From Rhodospirillaceae bacterium (GTDB lineage Bacteria; Pseudomonadota; Alphaproteobacteria; SMXQ01): a DNA stretch of 41,683 nt. Every line of letters begins with the position of its first letter. The first letter of the stretch is position 1. This document shows, one piece after another, positions 7,367-15,801 of this stretch. Under the pieces are notes generated by a model. It searched no databases. It was not told the DNA's origin and was given only the letters and a program-made list of their open reading frames with translations. Location: contig CANJIM010000020.1 in NCBI GenBank assembly GCA_947474495.1, positions 1 through 41,683 on the forward strand, read 5' to 3'. The translations under genes were made by a program, and so were the position numbers.

Positions 7367-8596
7367 ATGAAACACTCCCGCGCGCCATCGTTCGTCGAAT
7401 TTGTCGCCTTGATGGCGCTGATGATGGGCATCAGCTCCATGTCCATCGACAACATGCTGCCGGCGTTCGATGCCATCGCGTCGGAATTCGCGATCGAGGA
7501 CAATCGCATTCAACTTGTTGTCTATGCCTATCTCTTCGGCTTTGGCGCTATGCAACTCGTCTATGGGCCGATTTCGGATACGGCGGGCCGACGCTCCGTG
7601 GTGCTGTGCGGCCTTGCGGTCTTCTCCCTCGGCAGCCTGCTTGCCGTCTTCGCTAGCAGTTTCGAATTGATGCTGGCGGCGCGCGTGGTCCAGGGCATGG
7701 GCGCCGCCGCCTGCCGCATCTTGGCGACTGCGATCGTCCGCGACCGTTATGAAGGCCGCGAGATGGCCCGCGTGATGTCTCTGACCATGATGGTCTTCAT
7801 CATCGTGCCGGTGATCGCGCCGGCCATCGGCAGTTTCTTTCTGCTGTTCGGGAGTTGGCATTATATCTTCATCAGCACCTTCGCCGTCGGTCTGATCCTG
7901 GCGCTCTGGTTCGGCTTGCGCATGCCGGAAACGCTGCATCCCGATCATCGCCAGGATTTTTCCATCGGTCGCGTTCTCGGTGGCTTCCGCCGCACCATCG
8001 GGACACGTATCAGCCTTGGCTACGCGGCGGGGGCAGCGCTGATGATGGGCTGCCTGATGGCCTACGTCGGTGGCGCGCAGCAGATTTTGGAGACCGATGT
8101 CTATGGTCTTGGGCCGCTGTTTCCGGTTGCCTTCGGCTCGATTGCCGCCGCCATGGGGATCGGTGCGCTGATCAATTCGCGGCTGGTGCGGCGCTATGGC
8201 ACGCGGCGGCTGTCGCATGGGGCGCTGTGTTGCAACATCGCCATTTCAGCCGCGGTGATTCCGCTGGCGATCCTGTTCGACGGCAAGCCACCGCTCTTGC
8301 TGTTCTGCGCCTGGATCGCGTTGGCGCATTTTTTCTTCAGTCTAACCCTGCCGAACTTCAACGCCATGGCGATGCAACCGCTCGGCGACATCGCCGGGAC
8401 GGCGTCTTCTTTCGTCGGCTTCTTCACAACGGTGGTCGGGGCGCTCTGCGGCCTCGTGGTCGGCCAGGCCTTCGATGGCACGGTGCTACCGCTGGCCATC
8501 GGGTTTTTCGTGTTGAATGGGGCCGGACTGGCCATCGTCGTCTGGACAGAAGGCGGCCGCTTGTTCAAGCCCCATCAGGCCGATCCGCGCGACTGA
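7367..8596 (+). CDS. MFS transporter, Bcr/CflA drug-resistance type
   Basis: The protein is 409 residues from the ATG at 7367 (MKHSRAPSF). An upstream start would add about 48 non-conserved residues before the first membrane helix, so the shorter form is preferred, though no strong ribosome site is seen. It has about twelve hydrophobic helices. MFS motif A appears in the first loop as GPISDTAGRRSV. The helix-4 block RVVQGMGAAACRILATAIVRD is typical of the Bcr/CflA (DHA1) proton-driven exporters that expel drugs or metabolites. The gene is divergent from the methyltransferase-like gene and ends 10 bases from the end of convergent recQ. Confidence 0.9.
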   Translation: MKHSRAPSFVEFVALMALMMGISSMSIDNMLPAFDAIASEFAIEDNRIQLVVYAYLFGFGAMQLVYGPISDTAGRRSVVLCGLAVFSLGSLLAVFASSFELMLAARVVQGMGAAACRILATAIVRDRYEGREMARVMSLTMMVFIIVPVIAPAIGSFFLLFGSWHYIFISTFAVGLILALWFGLRMPETLHPDHRQDFSIGRVLGGFRRTIGTRISLGYAAGAALMMGCLMAYVGGAQQILETDVYGLGPLFPVAFGSIAAAMGIGALINSRLVRRYGTRRLSHGALCCNIAISAAVIPLAILFDGKPPLLLFCAWIALAHFFFSLTLPNFNAMAMQPLGDIAGTASSFVGFFTTVVGALCGLVVGQAFDGTVLPLAIGFFVLNGAGLAIVVWTEGGRLFKPHQADPRD

Positions 8597-8606
8597 GCCG
8601 CCTTTA

Positions 8607-10454
8607 TCATTCCGCCGAGAGGCTGGCCCCGCGATGGGCGGCGATGGCATCCAGAAAGGTTCGACCGAAATCTCGCAGCTTCGCGGCGCCCACGCCGTTG
8701 ACCTCGGCGAAAGCATCGAGATCGCGCGGCGCACGTTCGGCCATGTCCATGAGCGTCCGATCCGAGAAGATTACATAGGCCGGCACCTGGCGCTCTTTGG
8801 CGAGGCCCAGCCGCACGGCTTTGAGCGTGGCGAGAAGGGCGGTGTCGCGTACCTCGACGCCCATCTCCTGCGCGAGGCGGGCGGTGCCGCGTCCGATCCG
8901 TGGCGGATCGACGCGATATTCAAAGCGGCCTTCGCCACGCCGCAGGGCATGACCGAGCTCTGCAATCGAGACGCCGCCATGCCCGCCAATGTCCAATGTC
9001 AAAAACCCATTGGCGACGAGTTGGCGGATCAGCGATTGCCAGAGGTCTTTCTTCTGCGCTTTACCGCTGCCGAAGCTCGCTATCCGGTCATGGCCTCGAT
9101 CGACGATCTTCTGCGTCTCATGTCCGAGCAGGACATCGACGATATGGGACGGACCGAAGCGTTCGCCCGTCTCGGCGATCGCCGAGAAGATGAGCTGCGC
9201 CTGGGCCGTGCCATCGGCGCGCGGCGCCTGGCTCAGGCAGTTGTCGCAATTGCCGCAGGGGGTGGCGCTTTCGCCGAAATAGGTCAGCAAAATCTGGCGT
9301 CGGCATTGCGCCGTCTCGCAATAGCCGATCAGGGTGTTGAGCCGGCCGTGCGCGCGCCGCTTGTGCTCGGGCGATGACTCTTCATCGTCGATGAACATTC
9401 GCCGCATGCGGATATCACCGAGCCCGAAGAGCATGTGGGCTTCGGCGGGCTGCCCGTCGCGGCCGGCGCGGCCGATTTCCTGATAGTAGGCCTCCAGGCT
9501 GCCAGGCATGTCTGTGTGAAAGACATAGGCGACGTCCGGCTTGTCGATCCCCATGCCGAACGCAATGGTCGCGACCATGACGACGCCGGATTCAGTCATG
9601 AAGCTGTTCTGATTGGCATCGCGCGCTTCTTTGCTCATGCCGGCATGGTAGGGGAGGGCGCGGATGCCGTTTTTTTCTAGAAATTGTGCCGTCTCTTCGG
9701 TCTTCTTGCGCGACAAGCAATAGACGATGCCGCTGCGACCGGCATGACGCTTCACGAAGGCAAGCAACTGCCGTTTGCCGTCCTGCCGGGCTTCGATGGC
9801 GAGCTTGATGTTCGGCCGGTCGAAGCCGAGAACCAGCGTTTCGACGCCACCGTCGAACAGCCGCGCGGCGATGTCGCTCCGCGTGGTTTCGTCGGCGGTT
9901 GCGGTCAGCGCGATGATCGGCACGTTGGGGAAGATGCCGCGCAGCCGAGACAGGTCAGCATATTCGGGCCGGAAGGCAGGCCCCCATTGCGAAATGCAAT
10001 GGGCCTCGTCGATGGCGATCAGCCGGATATCGAGGCGGCTGAGCGCATCCAGCATGCGTTCAGTCATCAGCCGCTCGGGCGCGAGATATAGCAGCCGCGT
10101 CTCGCCAGCGGCGACGCGGCGCCAGGCTGCGACATTGGCATCGCGTTCGATCGAGGAGTTGATGGTATCGGCGGCAACGCCGGCCAAGCGCAAGGCGGCG
10201 ACCTGATCTTGCATCAAGGCCACCAGCGGCGAGACGACGATGGTCAGACCGCCGAGGACGAGCGCCGGCACCTGGTAGCACAGCGATTTGCCGGCGCCGG
10301 TCGGCATCACGGTCAGCACATGGCGTCCGGCCAACAGGGTATTGATCGCGTCGGCCTGGCCGGGGCGGAAGTCGTCGAAGCCAAACACGTCCTTCAGGAT
10401 GCGCCGCTGAGGTTCTTGGGCGTGCGAAGAGCTGCTCACTTCAGGTGGCTGCAT
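8607..10454 (-). CDS. recQ: ATP-dependent DNA helicase RecQ
   Basis: The protein is 615 residues from the ATG at 10454, close to E. coli RecQ (about 610). Helicase core: Walker A MPTGAGKS at about residues 50-57, DEAH at about 149-152, TATADETT as motif III, and QEIGRAGRDG as motif VI. A zinc-binding cysteine cluster follows (YCETAQC, then CGNCDNC). After it come the RQC winged helix and a C-terminal HRDC domain (VPAYVIFSDRTLMDMA to the end). RecQ unwinds 3'-to-5' in recombination repair and at stalled forks. An in-frame GTG at 10502 would overlap the upstream YchJ-type gene by 41 bases. The ATG lies 7 bases after that gene's stop, so the two are probably cotranscribed. Confidence 0.97.
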   Translation of the reverse strand: MQPPEVSSSSHAQEPQRRILKDVFGFDDFRPGQADAINTLLAGRHVLTVMPTGAGKSLCYQVPALVLGGLTIVVSPLVALMQDQVAALRLAGVAADTINSSIERDANVAAWRRVAAGETRLLYLAPERLMTERMLDALSRLDIRLIAIDEAHCISQWGPAFRPEYADLSRLRGIFPNVPIIALTATADETTRSDIAARLFDGGVETLVLGFDRPNIKLAIEARQDGKRQLLAFVKRHAGRSGIVYCLSRKKTEETAQFLEKNGIRALPYHAGMSKEARDANQNSFMTESGVVMVATIAFGMGIDKPDVAYVFHTDMPGSLEAYYQEIGRAGRDGQPAEAHMLFGLGDIRMRRMFIDDEESSPEHKRRAHGRLNTLIGYCETAQCRRQILLTYFGESATPCGNCDNCLSQAPRADGTAQAQLIFSAIAETGERFGPSHIVDVLLGHETQKIVDRGHDRIASFGSGKAQKKDLWQSLIRQLVANGFLTLDIGGHGGVSIAELGHALRRGEGRFEYRVDPPRIGRGTARLAQEMGVEVRDTALLATLKAVRLGLAKERQVPAYVIFSDRTLMDMAERAPRDLDAFAEVNGVGAAKLRDFGRTFLDAIAAHRGASLSAE

Positions 10455-10461
10455 CTCCGGC

Positions 10462-10968
10462 TCAGGCGCCGCAGCACTTCTTGTATTTCTTGCCAGAGCC
10501 ACAGGGGCAGGGATCGTTGCGGCCGATCTTCGTCACATGCACCGGCTTGCCCTTGGGATCCATCACGCCGTCGACGTAGAGCCATTGGCCGCCGTCTTTG
10601 CGGAATTGGCTCCGCTCATGATGCAGGCCGCTTTGCCCTTTGCCCTTGAATCGGGCGACAAATTCAACCGTGCCTTCGCTATCGTCGGGGCCGCCCTTCT
10701 CCGTTGCGCGGATATCGAGGCCGACCCATTCCATGGCACCGGCCGTTTCTTCAAGCTCGGTGCGGCTGAAACCGACGAGGGCTTCGGGTGACAAGGTCCG
10801 CTCGACATAAGCGTAATCGCCCACGACGAAGGCGGCATAGCGCGAGCGCATCAGGGCTTCTGCGGTCGGCGCGGGCTTGCCCGCGAGAAAAGGCTGGCAA
10901 CAGGCGGCGAAGGTCTGGCCCGAGCCGCAAGGGCAGGGCTGGTCGGCGGCGACGGTCTGAGCGGTCAT
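10462..10968 (-). CDS. YchJ-family (UPF0225) protein with two SEC-C zinc motifs
   Basis: This 168-residue protein carries a SEC-C-type motif at each end: [13 protein letters not shown] near residue 12 and [13 protein letters not shown] at the C-terminus. Each has the C-x-C-x8-CC ligand pattern that binds zinc. Between them lies the NTF2-like YchJ domain, opened by [20 protein letters not shown] and closed by YVDGVMDP. The biochemical role of YchJ is unsettled; SEC-C motifs mediate protein contacts, for example SecA with SecB. The gene sits immediately upstream of recQ on the same strand. The 260 bases upstream of it, up to the LysR gene end, hold no gene that I can see. Confidence 0.93.
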   Translation of the reverse strand: MTAQTVAADQPCPCGSGQTFAACCQPFLAGKPAPTAEALMRSRYAAFVVGDYAYVERTLSPEALVGFSRTELEETAGAMEWVGLDIRATEKGGPDDSEGTVEFVARFKGKGQSGLHHERSQFRKDGGQWLYVDGVMDPKGKPVHVTKIGRNDPCPCGSGKKYKKCCGA

Positions 10969-11228
10969 GGGAACTCCGAAAGGCTTACTGCGCGCTGGGG
11001 GCGCGGCTGAACGCAGAGACGTCTTAGCGTATAGAAAACGGCTATAAGGCCTGTCGTCTAAGGGGGCGTCTCCACATTGGAAGCCGCTATTTTATAGAGA
11101 ATAGACGGCGATATCTGCCGTTAAATGCAGCTCTAGCCAACGAGGGCAGGCGCCACGCAGGACTATTCGATTTCTGGTGACGAGATAAAGCGTCTATTAA
11201 ATCCAGGAATTTCCTGTGGCTGCTGTTC

Positions 11229-12170
11229 TCAATAACTTGGGGCGAGGATTTCTTCCGCCCGCCGCAGGGTGCGCAGACGATTTTTTGAATTTTGGCTCGC
11301 TTGTTCGACGCAATCTATGAACGCGTGAACCTTGGCGGGGACATAGCGCGAGCGAAGGTAATAGGCTTTCAAAGACCGCTCAGGCGGAAGGCAGTCGTCG
11401 AAGATAACTCGAAGTTTACCTGCGTCGGGCCGTCCATAGAGCACGTATTCTGGGAGCCGCGCGATGCCGAGATCGTTGACCGCCGCAGTATAAACGGCGA
11501 GGGCGCTACTGCTTTTAAAGGTGCCATTGACCTTGACCGTATAGATGCTGTCAGCGCTGGTGAAATGCCATTCGTTTGGCGGGCGGCGGCCGTACAGCAA
11601 CAAGCATTCGAAATCGGCTAAATCGCGCGGCGCTTTCGGTATGCCGGAACGCGAGAGATATTCCTCCGAGGCGACGACGATATGTCGAATTGCGCCAAAC
11701 TCACGGCATTGGAGTCCACTTTCTTCCAACTCGGCTGTCTTGATGACGATGTCGTAGCCACGTTGAAAGTAATTGGCGCGCGTGGAACTGATATGGAGAT
11801 CGACGCCGATGCCAGGGTGTCGCTGTTTGAAAACAGTGATCGCTTCCGTGACGAGGCCTTGCCCGACCCCGACCGCGGCATGGACGCGCAACGTCCCTTT
11901 GGGTTCTCGCGAAAGGCCTGTGGCGGAAGCCCGCGCCGCATCAATCATCGAGAGGGCGCGAACGCATTCTTTGTAAAACTCTTCGCCGGCTTCCGTCAGG
12001 ATCAGGTGGCGAGTCGACCGGTTGATCAACTGGACCCCCATGTCCTCCTCTAAATGGCTCAAGCGCCGACTGACCTGCGCTGCGGACATGTGAAGAGCCG
12101 GCGCGGCGGCCGTGAAGCCGGCGTTTTCGACGACTTTGACGAACACGGCCAAATCGTTGAGGTCATCCAT
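11229..12170 (-). CDS. LysR-family transcriptional regulator
   Basis: This 313-residue regulator has an N-terminal winged helix (DDLNDLAVFVKVVENAGF, then SAAQVSRRLSHLEEDMG and LINRSTRHLILTEAG) and a C-terminal type 2 periplasmic-binding fold for the effector. It belongs to the CrgA-like group that begins MDDLNDLAVF. The ATG at 12170 is chosen over a GTG five codons upstream, since family proteins start here; neither has a strong ribosome site. It is divergent from the aromatic catabolic run starting at 12574, the classic layout in which a LysR protein activates the opposite operon with a pathway intermediate as inducer. Confidence 0.92.
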   Translation of the reverse strand: MDDLNDLAVFVKVVENAGFTAAAPALHMSAAQVSRRLSHLEEDMGVQLINRSTRHLILTEAGEEFYKECVRALSMIDAARASATGLSREPKGTLRVHAAVGVGQGLVTEAITVFKQRHPGIGVDLHISSTRANYFQRGYDIVIKTAELEESGLQCREFGAIRHIVVASEEYLSRSGIPKAPRDLADFECLLLYGRRPPNEWHFTSADSIYTVKVNGTFKSSSALAVYTAAVNDLGIARLPEYVLYGRPDAGKLRVIFDDCLPPERSLKAYYLRSRYVPAKVHAFIDCVEQASQNSKNRLRTLRRAEEILAPSY

Positions 12171-12573
12171 ATTCTGTCTGGGCACCGCCTACGCTTCGGT
12201 ACGCGGAATCGCCCACTCCCTATTTTATGTCTTTTATATCTTTGCCCCAGTCTCTGCCGGGAACTGCATTTTAAAGCCAGTCTTTGGCCGACGTTATCCT
12301 AAAAAAAATCAATAAAAACAAATAGTAGTGAGTTGGCTAAGCTTCTTTCGCAGGTGCAAAGACGTCAACATGGGGTTTGAGAGGTGAAATGCCGGTCTCT
12401 CAAGCCCTCACCGTTGCAAAGCTGTCTTGAGTAAAAGCCGTGTAATCCCGTCGATGCTTTCCGTCTATCCTTCCAACTGCTTGTCGATGTGAACTGGATT
12501 ACCAGCACATCGTAGAAGCGGTTCGGCCATAAGGCCCTCACTTGAATGGGGCCAGGCTTGGGGAGGGTTAGCC
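12171..12573. promoter_or_regulatory. Divergent control region between the LysR gene and the aromatic operon
   Basis: No gene is visible in these 403 bases. An A-rich stretch lies at about 12299-12325. A strong inverted repeat at 12373-12407 has arms of 11 bases, GGGTTTGAGAG and CTCTCAAGCCC, that pair fully with one G-T wobble across a 13-base centre. This fits a LysR recognition site or an RNA stem in the leader. It stands about 165 bases before the operon start and 200 bases before the LysR start. No consensus -35/-10 pair was found with confidence. GGGGAGGG at 12560-12567 is the ribosome site of the first operon gene. Confidence 0.55.
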
Positions 12574-13308
12574 TTGTTGATCGATCAAGATGAGCGAGAG
12601 CTCGTCGCGCAATCCTGTCGTGTGTTGGGCAGGCTCAATCTGACGAAAGCTGCCACTGGACATGTCAGTCAGCTCTCCGCCGATGGGCAACGCATTCTGA
12701 TTCGTGGCCGCGGCCGGGACGAAGTTGGTGTGCGGTTCACCACCGCAGAACAGGTTATTGCCGTCGACCGTGACGGCAAGCAGCTTGACGGTGCGCCGGG
12801 AATGGCGGTGCCGCAGGAAGTCTATATTCATACCTGGCTGTACAAGATGCGCCCCGATGTTCGGAGTGTGATCCACATCCATCCGGTCAAAGTGGTTTTG
12901 TTCACGATCTGCCAGAAAGAGATCGAGCCCATCTATGGCGCCTACGATCCCGGCAGCCTGGATTTAATCCTGGATGGCATCCCGACCTATGGCCGCAGCA
13001 TCACCATCAATGACGATGAATTGGGCAAGGAGTTTGCCGCCGTCATGGGCAACAAGCGCGTCTGCTTGATGCGCGGCCATGGCATCACGTCGGTCGGCGC
13101 GAGCGTCGAGGAAGCGACGGTTTCGGCCATTCGCCTGAACGAAGCCGCGGAAATGAATTACCGGGCCAATCTGCTCGGGATCCCGCTGAAGATATCTGAT
13201 GAAGATATGCGCGTTTTTCGCACGAAGAAAAAAAAGAAAGATACGGCACCTGAGCCGCCTCATCTCAATGCCACTTGGCGCTACTACGTCGAATTGACCG
13301 AGTCTTAA
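12574..13308 (+). CDS. Class II aldolase/adducin-family protein, possible aromatic acid decarboxylase
   Basis: This 244-residue protein belongs to the zinc-dependent class II aldolase/adducin family. E82 (PQEVYIH) is the likely catalytic acid, and H101/H103 (IHIHP) and H169 (RGHGI) are the metal ligands. The usual GN-x-S loop near residue 30 reads GHVS, so the phosphate-binding asparagine is lost and the substrate is probably not a sugar phosphate. Members of this family decarboxylate dihydroxyphthalate in Gram-positive phthalate pathways, which fits the dehydrogenase and Rieske genes that follow. The start is a TTG with a near-perfect GGGGAGGG site six bases upstream. It leads the run of plus-strand genes. 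The decarboxylase role is inferred from context. Confidence 0.88.
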   Translation: MLIDQDERELVAQSCRVLGRLNLTKAATGHVSQLSADGQRILIRGRGRDEVGVRFTTAEQVIAVDRDGKQLDGAPGMAVPQEVYIHTWLYKMRPDVRSVIHIHPVKVVLFTICQKEIEPIYGAYDPGSLDLILDGIPTYGRSITINDDELGKEFAAVMGNKRVCLMRGHGITSVGASVEEATVSAIRLNEAAEMNYRANLLGIPLKISDEDMRVFRTKKKKKDTAPEPPHLNATWRYYVELTES

Positions 13309-13320
13309 GTGGAATCGAAG

Positions 13321-14526
13321 ATGTTGCAGCAGAAAGATAACATTGCTCCTCCAGGCGCTCAGCGGGCTTTGCGCGTCGGCGTGGCCGGCCTTGGCGTCGC
13401 CGCATCGCAAATTCTCCCTTCCTTTAAAGAGGGCAGTCCCTTCGAATTGGTAGCCGGCGCCGATACGCAATCAGAGGCGCGCGAGGCTTTCTCGGCAACT
13501 TACGATCGTCCCGCACTTGGCAGCGTCGAAGAACTCTGCGCGCGTCCGGATATCGATGTCATCTGGATATCGACCCCCAATACCTTACATGCCGACCACA
13601 CGGTCGCTGCCGCCCGTGCCGGCAAGCATGTGATCTGCGAGAAGCCGATGGCTGTCACTCTCGCTGAATGTGACCGCATGATCACGGCGGCGCAGGAGAA
13701 CGGTGTTCTGCTATTGCAGGGCCATTCGAAAATTTATCAACCCCCGATGCGTATGATGCGGCAGATCCTAAAAAGCGGTCGTCTCGGGCGGGTGATCCAA
13801 ATTCAATCGTCAAACTTCAACGATTGGCTTCAGCGTCCGCGTCTAGCGCCGGAGCTTGATACGAAGTTCGGCGGCGGCATCGTTTATCGGCAAGGGCCGC
13901 ATATGGTCGATATTGTCCGCTTCCTTGGCGGCGGTATGGTCAAACGCGTCGTTGGCGTCGCTGGCAAGGCAGATAAGAACTTCGATACATTCGGGCATTT
14001 TAGCGCCTTGCTGGAGTTCGAGGACGGCGCAGCGGCCTCGCTCTGCTTTAACGGCTATGGCTTTTTCGATGTCACGGAACTGACCTGGGACATCGGTGAA
14101 AGCGGCTATCTGCAGACCGGCGGCCGTCGCTTTCCGCGCAAGCCGCGTTTGACCGGACCTGCAGACCCGCGGGGTAAAGTCCTCGGCGCTGAAGAGCGTA
14201 AGGTGTCGCCGGATGAACGCAGTAAAGGCACTCGGCATCCGCCGTTCTTCGGACTCACGGTCGTCGCTTGCGAACATGGCGTCATTCGCCAGTCGCCGAC
14301 CGGCCTCTTCGTTTACACCGAAGACGGCCGTGAAGAGATCGCTTGCCCCCCGAGCGGCGGACGCACGGCTGAATTGACCGAGCTGTCTGCTGCGCTTGAG
14401 GAGGGCCGTGCGCCATTTCCGGACGGGCGCTGGGGCAAGGCAACGCTTGAGGTTTGTTTAGAGATCATGTCCTCGTCCGCCGAAGGGCGGGGGCGCGACC
14501 TGCGCTTTCAAATAGCCGCGCCCTAA
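13321..14526 (+). CDS. Gfo/Idh/MocA-family dehydrogenase, resembling phthalate dihydrodiol dehydrogenase Pht4
   Basis: The protein is 401 residues from the ATG at 13321, which has TGGAA seven bases before it. A GTG at 13309 directly after the previous stop is the alternative. The N-terminal Rossmann fold shows GVAGLGVAA (about residues 20-28) and the hallmark CEKPMAV with E107-K108-P109. The C-terminal alpha/beta domain holds GGGIVYRQGPHMVDIVRFLGG, with H near residue 195 as the probable catalytic histidine. Family members oxidise sugars or, as in Pht4 of the phthalate pathway, cis-dihydrodiols made by Rieske dioxygenases. The Rieske oxygenase gene follows 19 bases later, so an NAD(P)-dependent diol dehydrogenase is the best guess. 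Confidence 0.88.
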   Translation: MLQQKDNIAPPGAQRALRVGVAGLGVAASQILPSFKEGSPFELVAGADTQSEAREAFSATYDRPALGSVEELCARPDIDVIWISTPNTLHADHTVAAARAGKHVICEKPMAVTLAECDRMITAAQENGVLLLQGHSKIYQPPMRMMRQILKSGRLGRVIQIQSSNFNDWLQRPRLAPELDTKFGGGIVYRQGPHMVDIVRFLGGGMVKRVVGVAGKADKNFDTFGHFSALLEFEDGAAASLCFNGYGFFDVTELTWDIGESGYLQTGGRRFPRKPRLTGPADPRGKVLGAEERKVSPDERSKGTRHPPFFGLTVVACEHGVIRQSPTGLFVYTEDGREEIACPPSGGRTAELTELSAALEEGRAPFPDGRWGKATLEVCLEIMSSSAEGRGRDLRFQIAAP

Positions 14527-14545
14527 CCAGAACAGGGAGAGCATC

Positions 14546-15712
14546 ATGGTAAGCCGCGAAGAGAACGACCTCATGACCCGCGTTGGCGCAGACACGCCTG
14601 GCGGCCAATTGCTTCGTCGCTATTGGCAGCCGGTTGCGGCTGCGAGCGAATTGACGGCGGAAAAGCCGATCAAGAAGGTCAAGGTTCTCGGCGAAAATTT
14701 GGTGGTCTACCGGGATACCGCCGGTCGCTATGGCCTGGTGGGCGAGCTCTGCCCGCACCGCATGGCGTCATTGGCTTATGGCCGGGTCGATGACGAAGGC
14801 ATTCGCTGCCCGTATCACGGCTGGAAATTCGACGGACACGGAAAGTGCATCGAACAGCCTGCGGAGCCACAGAACAGCCGCTACAAGGACGAGATCGAGC
14901 ATCCAGGCTACCCGGTACAAAAACTTGGCGGCCTGCTGTTTGCTTATATGGGGCCGGGTGAAGCGCCAGCTCTACCGCGTTGGGATGTGCTGGCATGGGA
15001 GCATGGCCGCCGCTGGGTCGTGCGCCAACAATTGCTGGACTGCAATTGGCTGCAGGCCATGGAGAACTCGGTCGATCCGTCGCATCTGTTCTGGCTGCAT
15101 GGCGCGACGGCGCATCTCGCCAATACGGTCGACGGATACGAAGAGCAGCATGACTTCATTCCGTTCGATTACGGGATCATGAAGCGCCGCACTACACCGA
15201 ACAGACGCAAGCCGGGCACCAGCGAAGTCGACCAGCATCCATTGCTGTTTCCGAATGCGTTGCGTCATGTGCTGCGGACGAAATCGCAGGATCTGAAGAT
15301 TCGGCACAACATTCAGTTCCGTCTCCCGGTCGACGATGGTCACACACAAGTTTTCGTCGTCTATTTCGAGCCGTCGGACAGCGTGCGAACCAGCGCCGAT
15401 GCCGATGTGCCGCTCGAGCATTTCAACCATAAAGACGAGAACGGCGAATACCGCATGGACATGGTACTCGCCCAGGACTCGATGGCTTGGGAAACGCAAG
15501 GCGCGGTGATGGATCGCACCCGCGAGCACCTGGGAGCAGCTGATCGCGGCGTCGTTATCTTGCGCCGCTTGCTCAAGGAGCAGATCGCTCTGGTGCAGGC
15601 CGGCGGCGCGCCGCTCGGAACGCAATTAGCAACCAAGCAAAACGCCGTCATTGAACTCGATGTCATCAACGAACGTATCGGCGTCGGCAGCTACAAACCG
15701 GACGCTGCCTAA
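14546..15712 (+). CDS. Rieske non-heme iron aromatic oxygenase, phthalate 4,5-dioxygenase-like alpha subunit (copy 1)
   Basis: This 388-residue oxygenase begins MVSREENDLMTRVGADTPGG, the pattern of the phthalate 4,5-dioxygenase group. The [2Fe-2S] ligands are C69/H71 (CPHR) and C88/H91 (CPYHGWK). The mononuclear iron site is H180 and H185 in DPSHLFWLH, preceded by bridging D177; D311 in AQDSMAWETQG is the likely third ligand. Such enzymes dihydroxylate, monooxygenate or demethylate aromatic rings using electrons from a reductase. No reductase or ferredoxin gene is visible in the window. AGGGAGAG precedes the ATG. It is very similar to the Rieske protein at 22109-23302, with long shared blocks such as YPVQKLGGLL. 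Confidence 0.95.
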   Translation: MVSREENDLMTRVGADTPGGQLLRRYWQPVAAASELTAEKPIKKVKVLGENLVVYRDTAGRYGLVGELCPHRMASLAYGRVDDEGIRCPYHGWKFDGHGKCIEQPAEPQNSRYKDEIEHPGYPVQKLGGLLFAYMGPGEAPALPRWDVLAWEHGRRWVVRQQLLDCNWLQAMENSVDPSHLFWLHGATAHLANTVDGYEEQHDFIPFDYGIMKRRTTPNRRKPGTSEVDQHPLLFPNALRHVLRTKSQDLKIRHNIQFRLPVDDGHTQVFVVYFEPSDSVRTSADADVPLEHFNHKDENGEYRMDMVLAQDSMAWETQGAVMDRTREHLGAADRGVVILRRLLKEQIALVQAGGAPLGTQLATKQNAVIELDVINERIGVGSYKPDAA

Positions 15713-15761
15713 ACGTTGCCTGGAGCAGAGGACTCAGATTTGGACGCGACGAAAAAAGTTG

Positions 15762-15771
15762 AAACCGGTTT
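15762..15771. promoter_or_regulatory. Perfect AAACCGGTTT palindrome upstream of the first ABC importer
   Basis: This 10-base perfect palindrome lies in the 89-base gap between the first Rieske gene and the ABC ATPase gene, about 30 bases before the start codon. A central CG flanked by AAAC/GTTT is typical of LacI-family operators, but no LacI-type regulator is in the window. It could be chance. Confidence 0.3.
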
Positions 15772-15801
15772 TGATGGCGCCCTTTGTCCGGCGGCGAGCA
15801 A

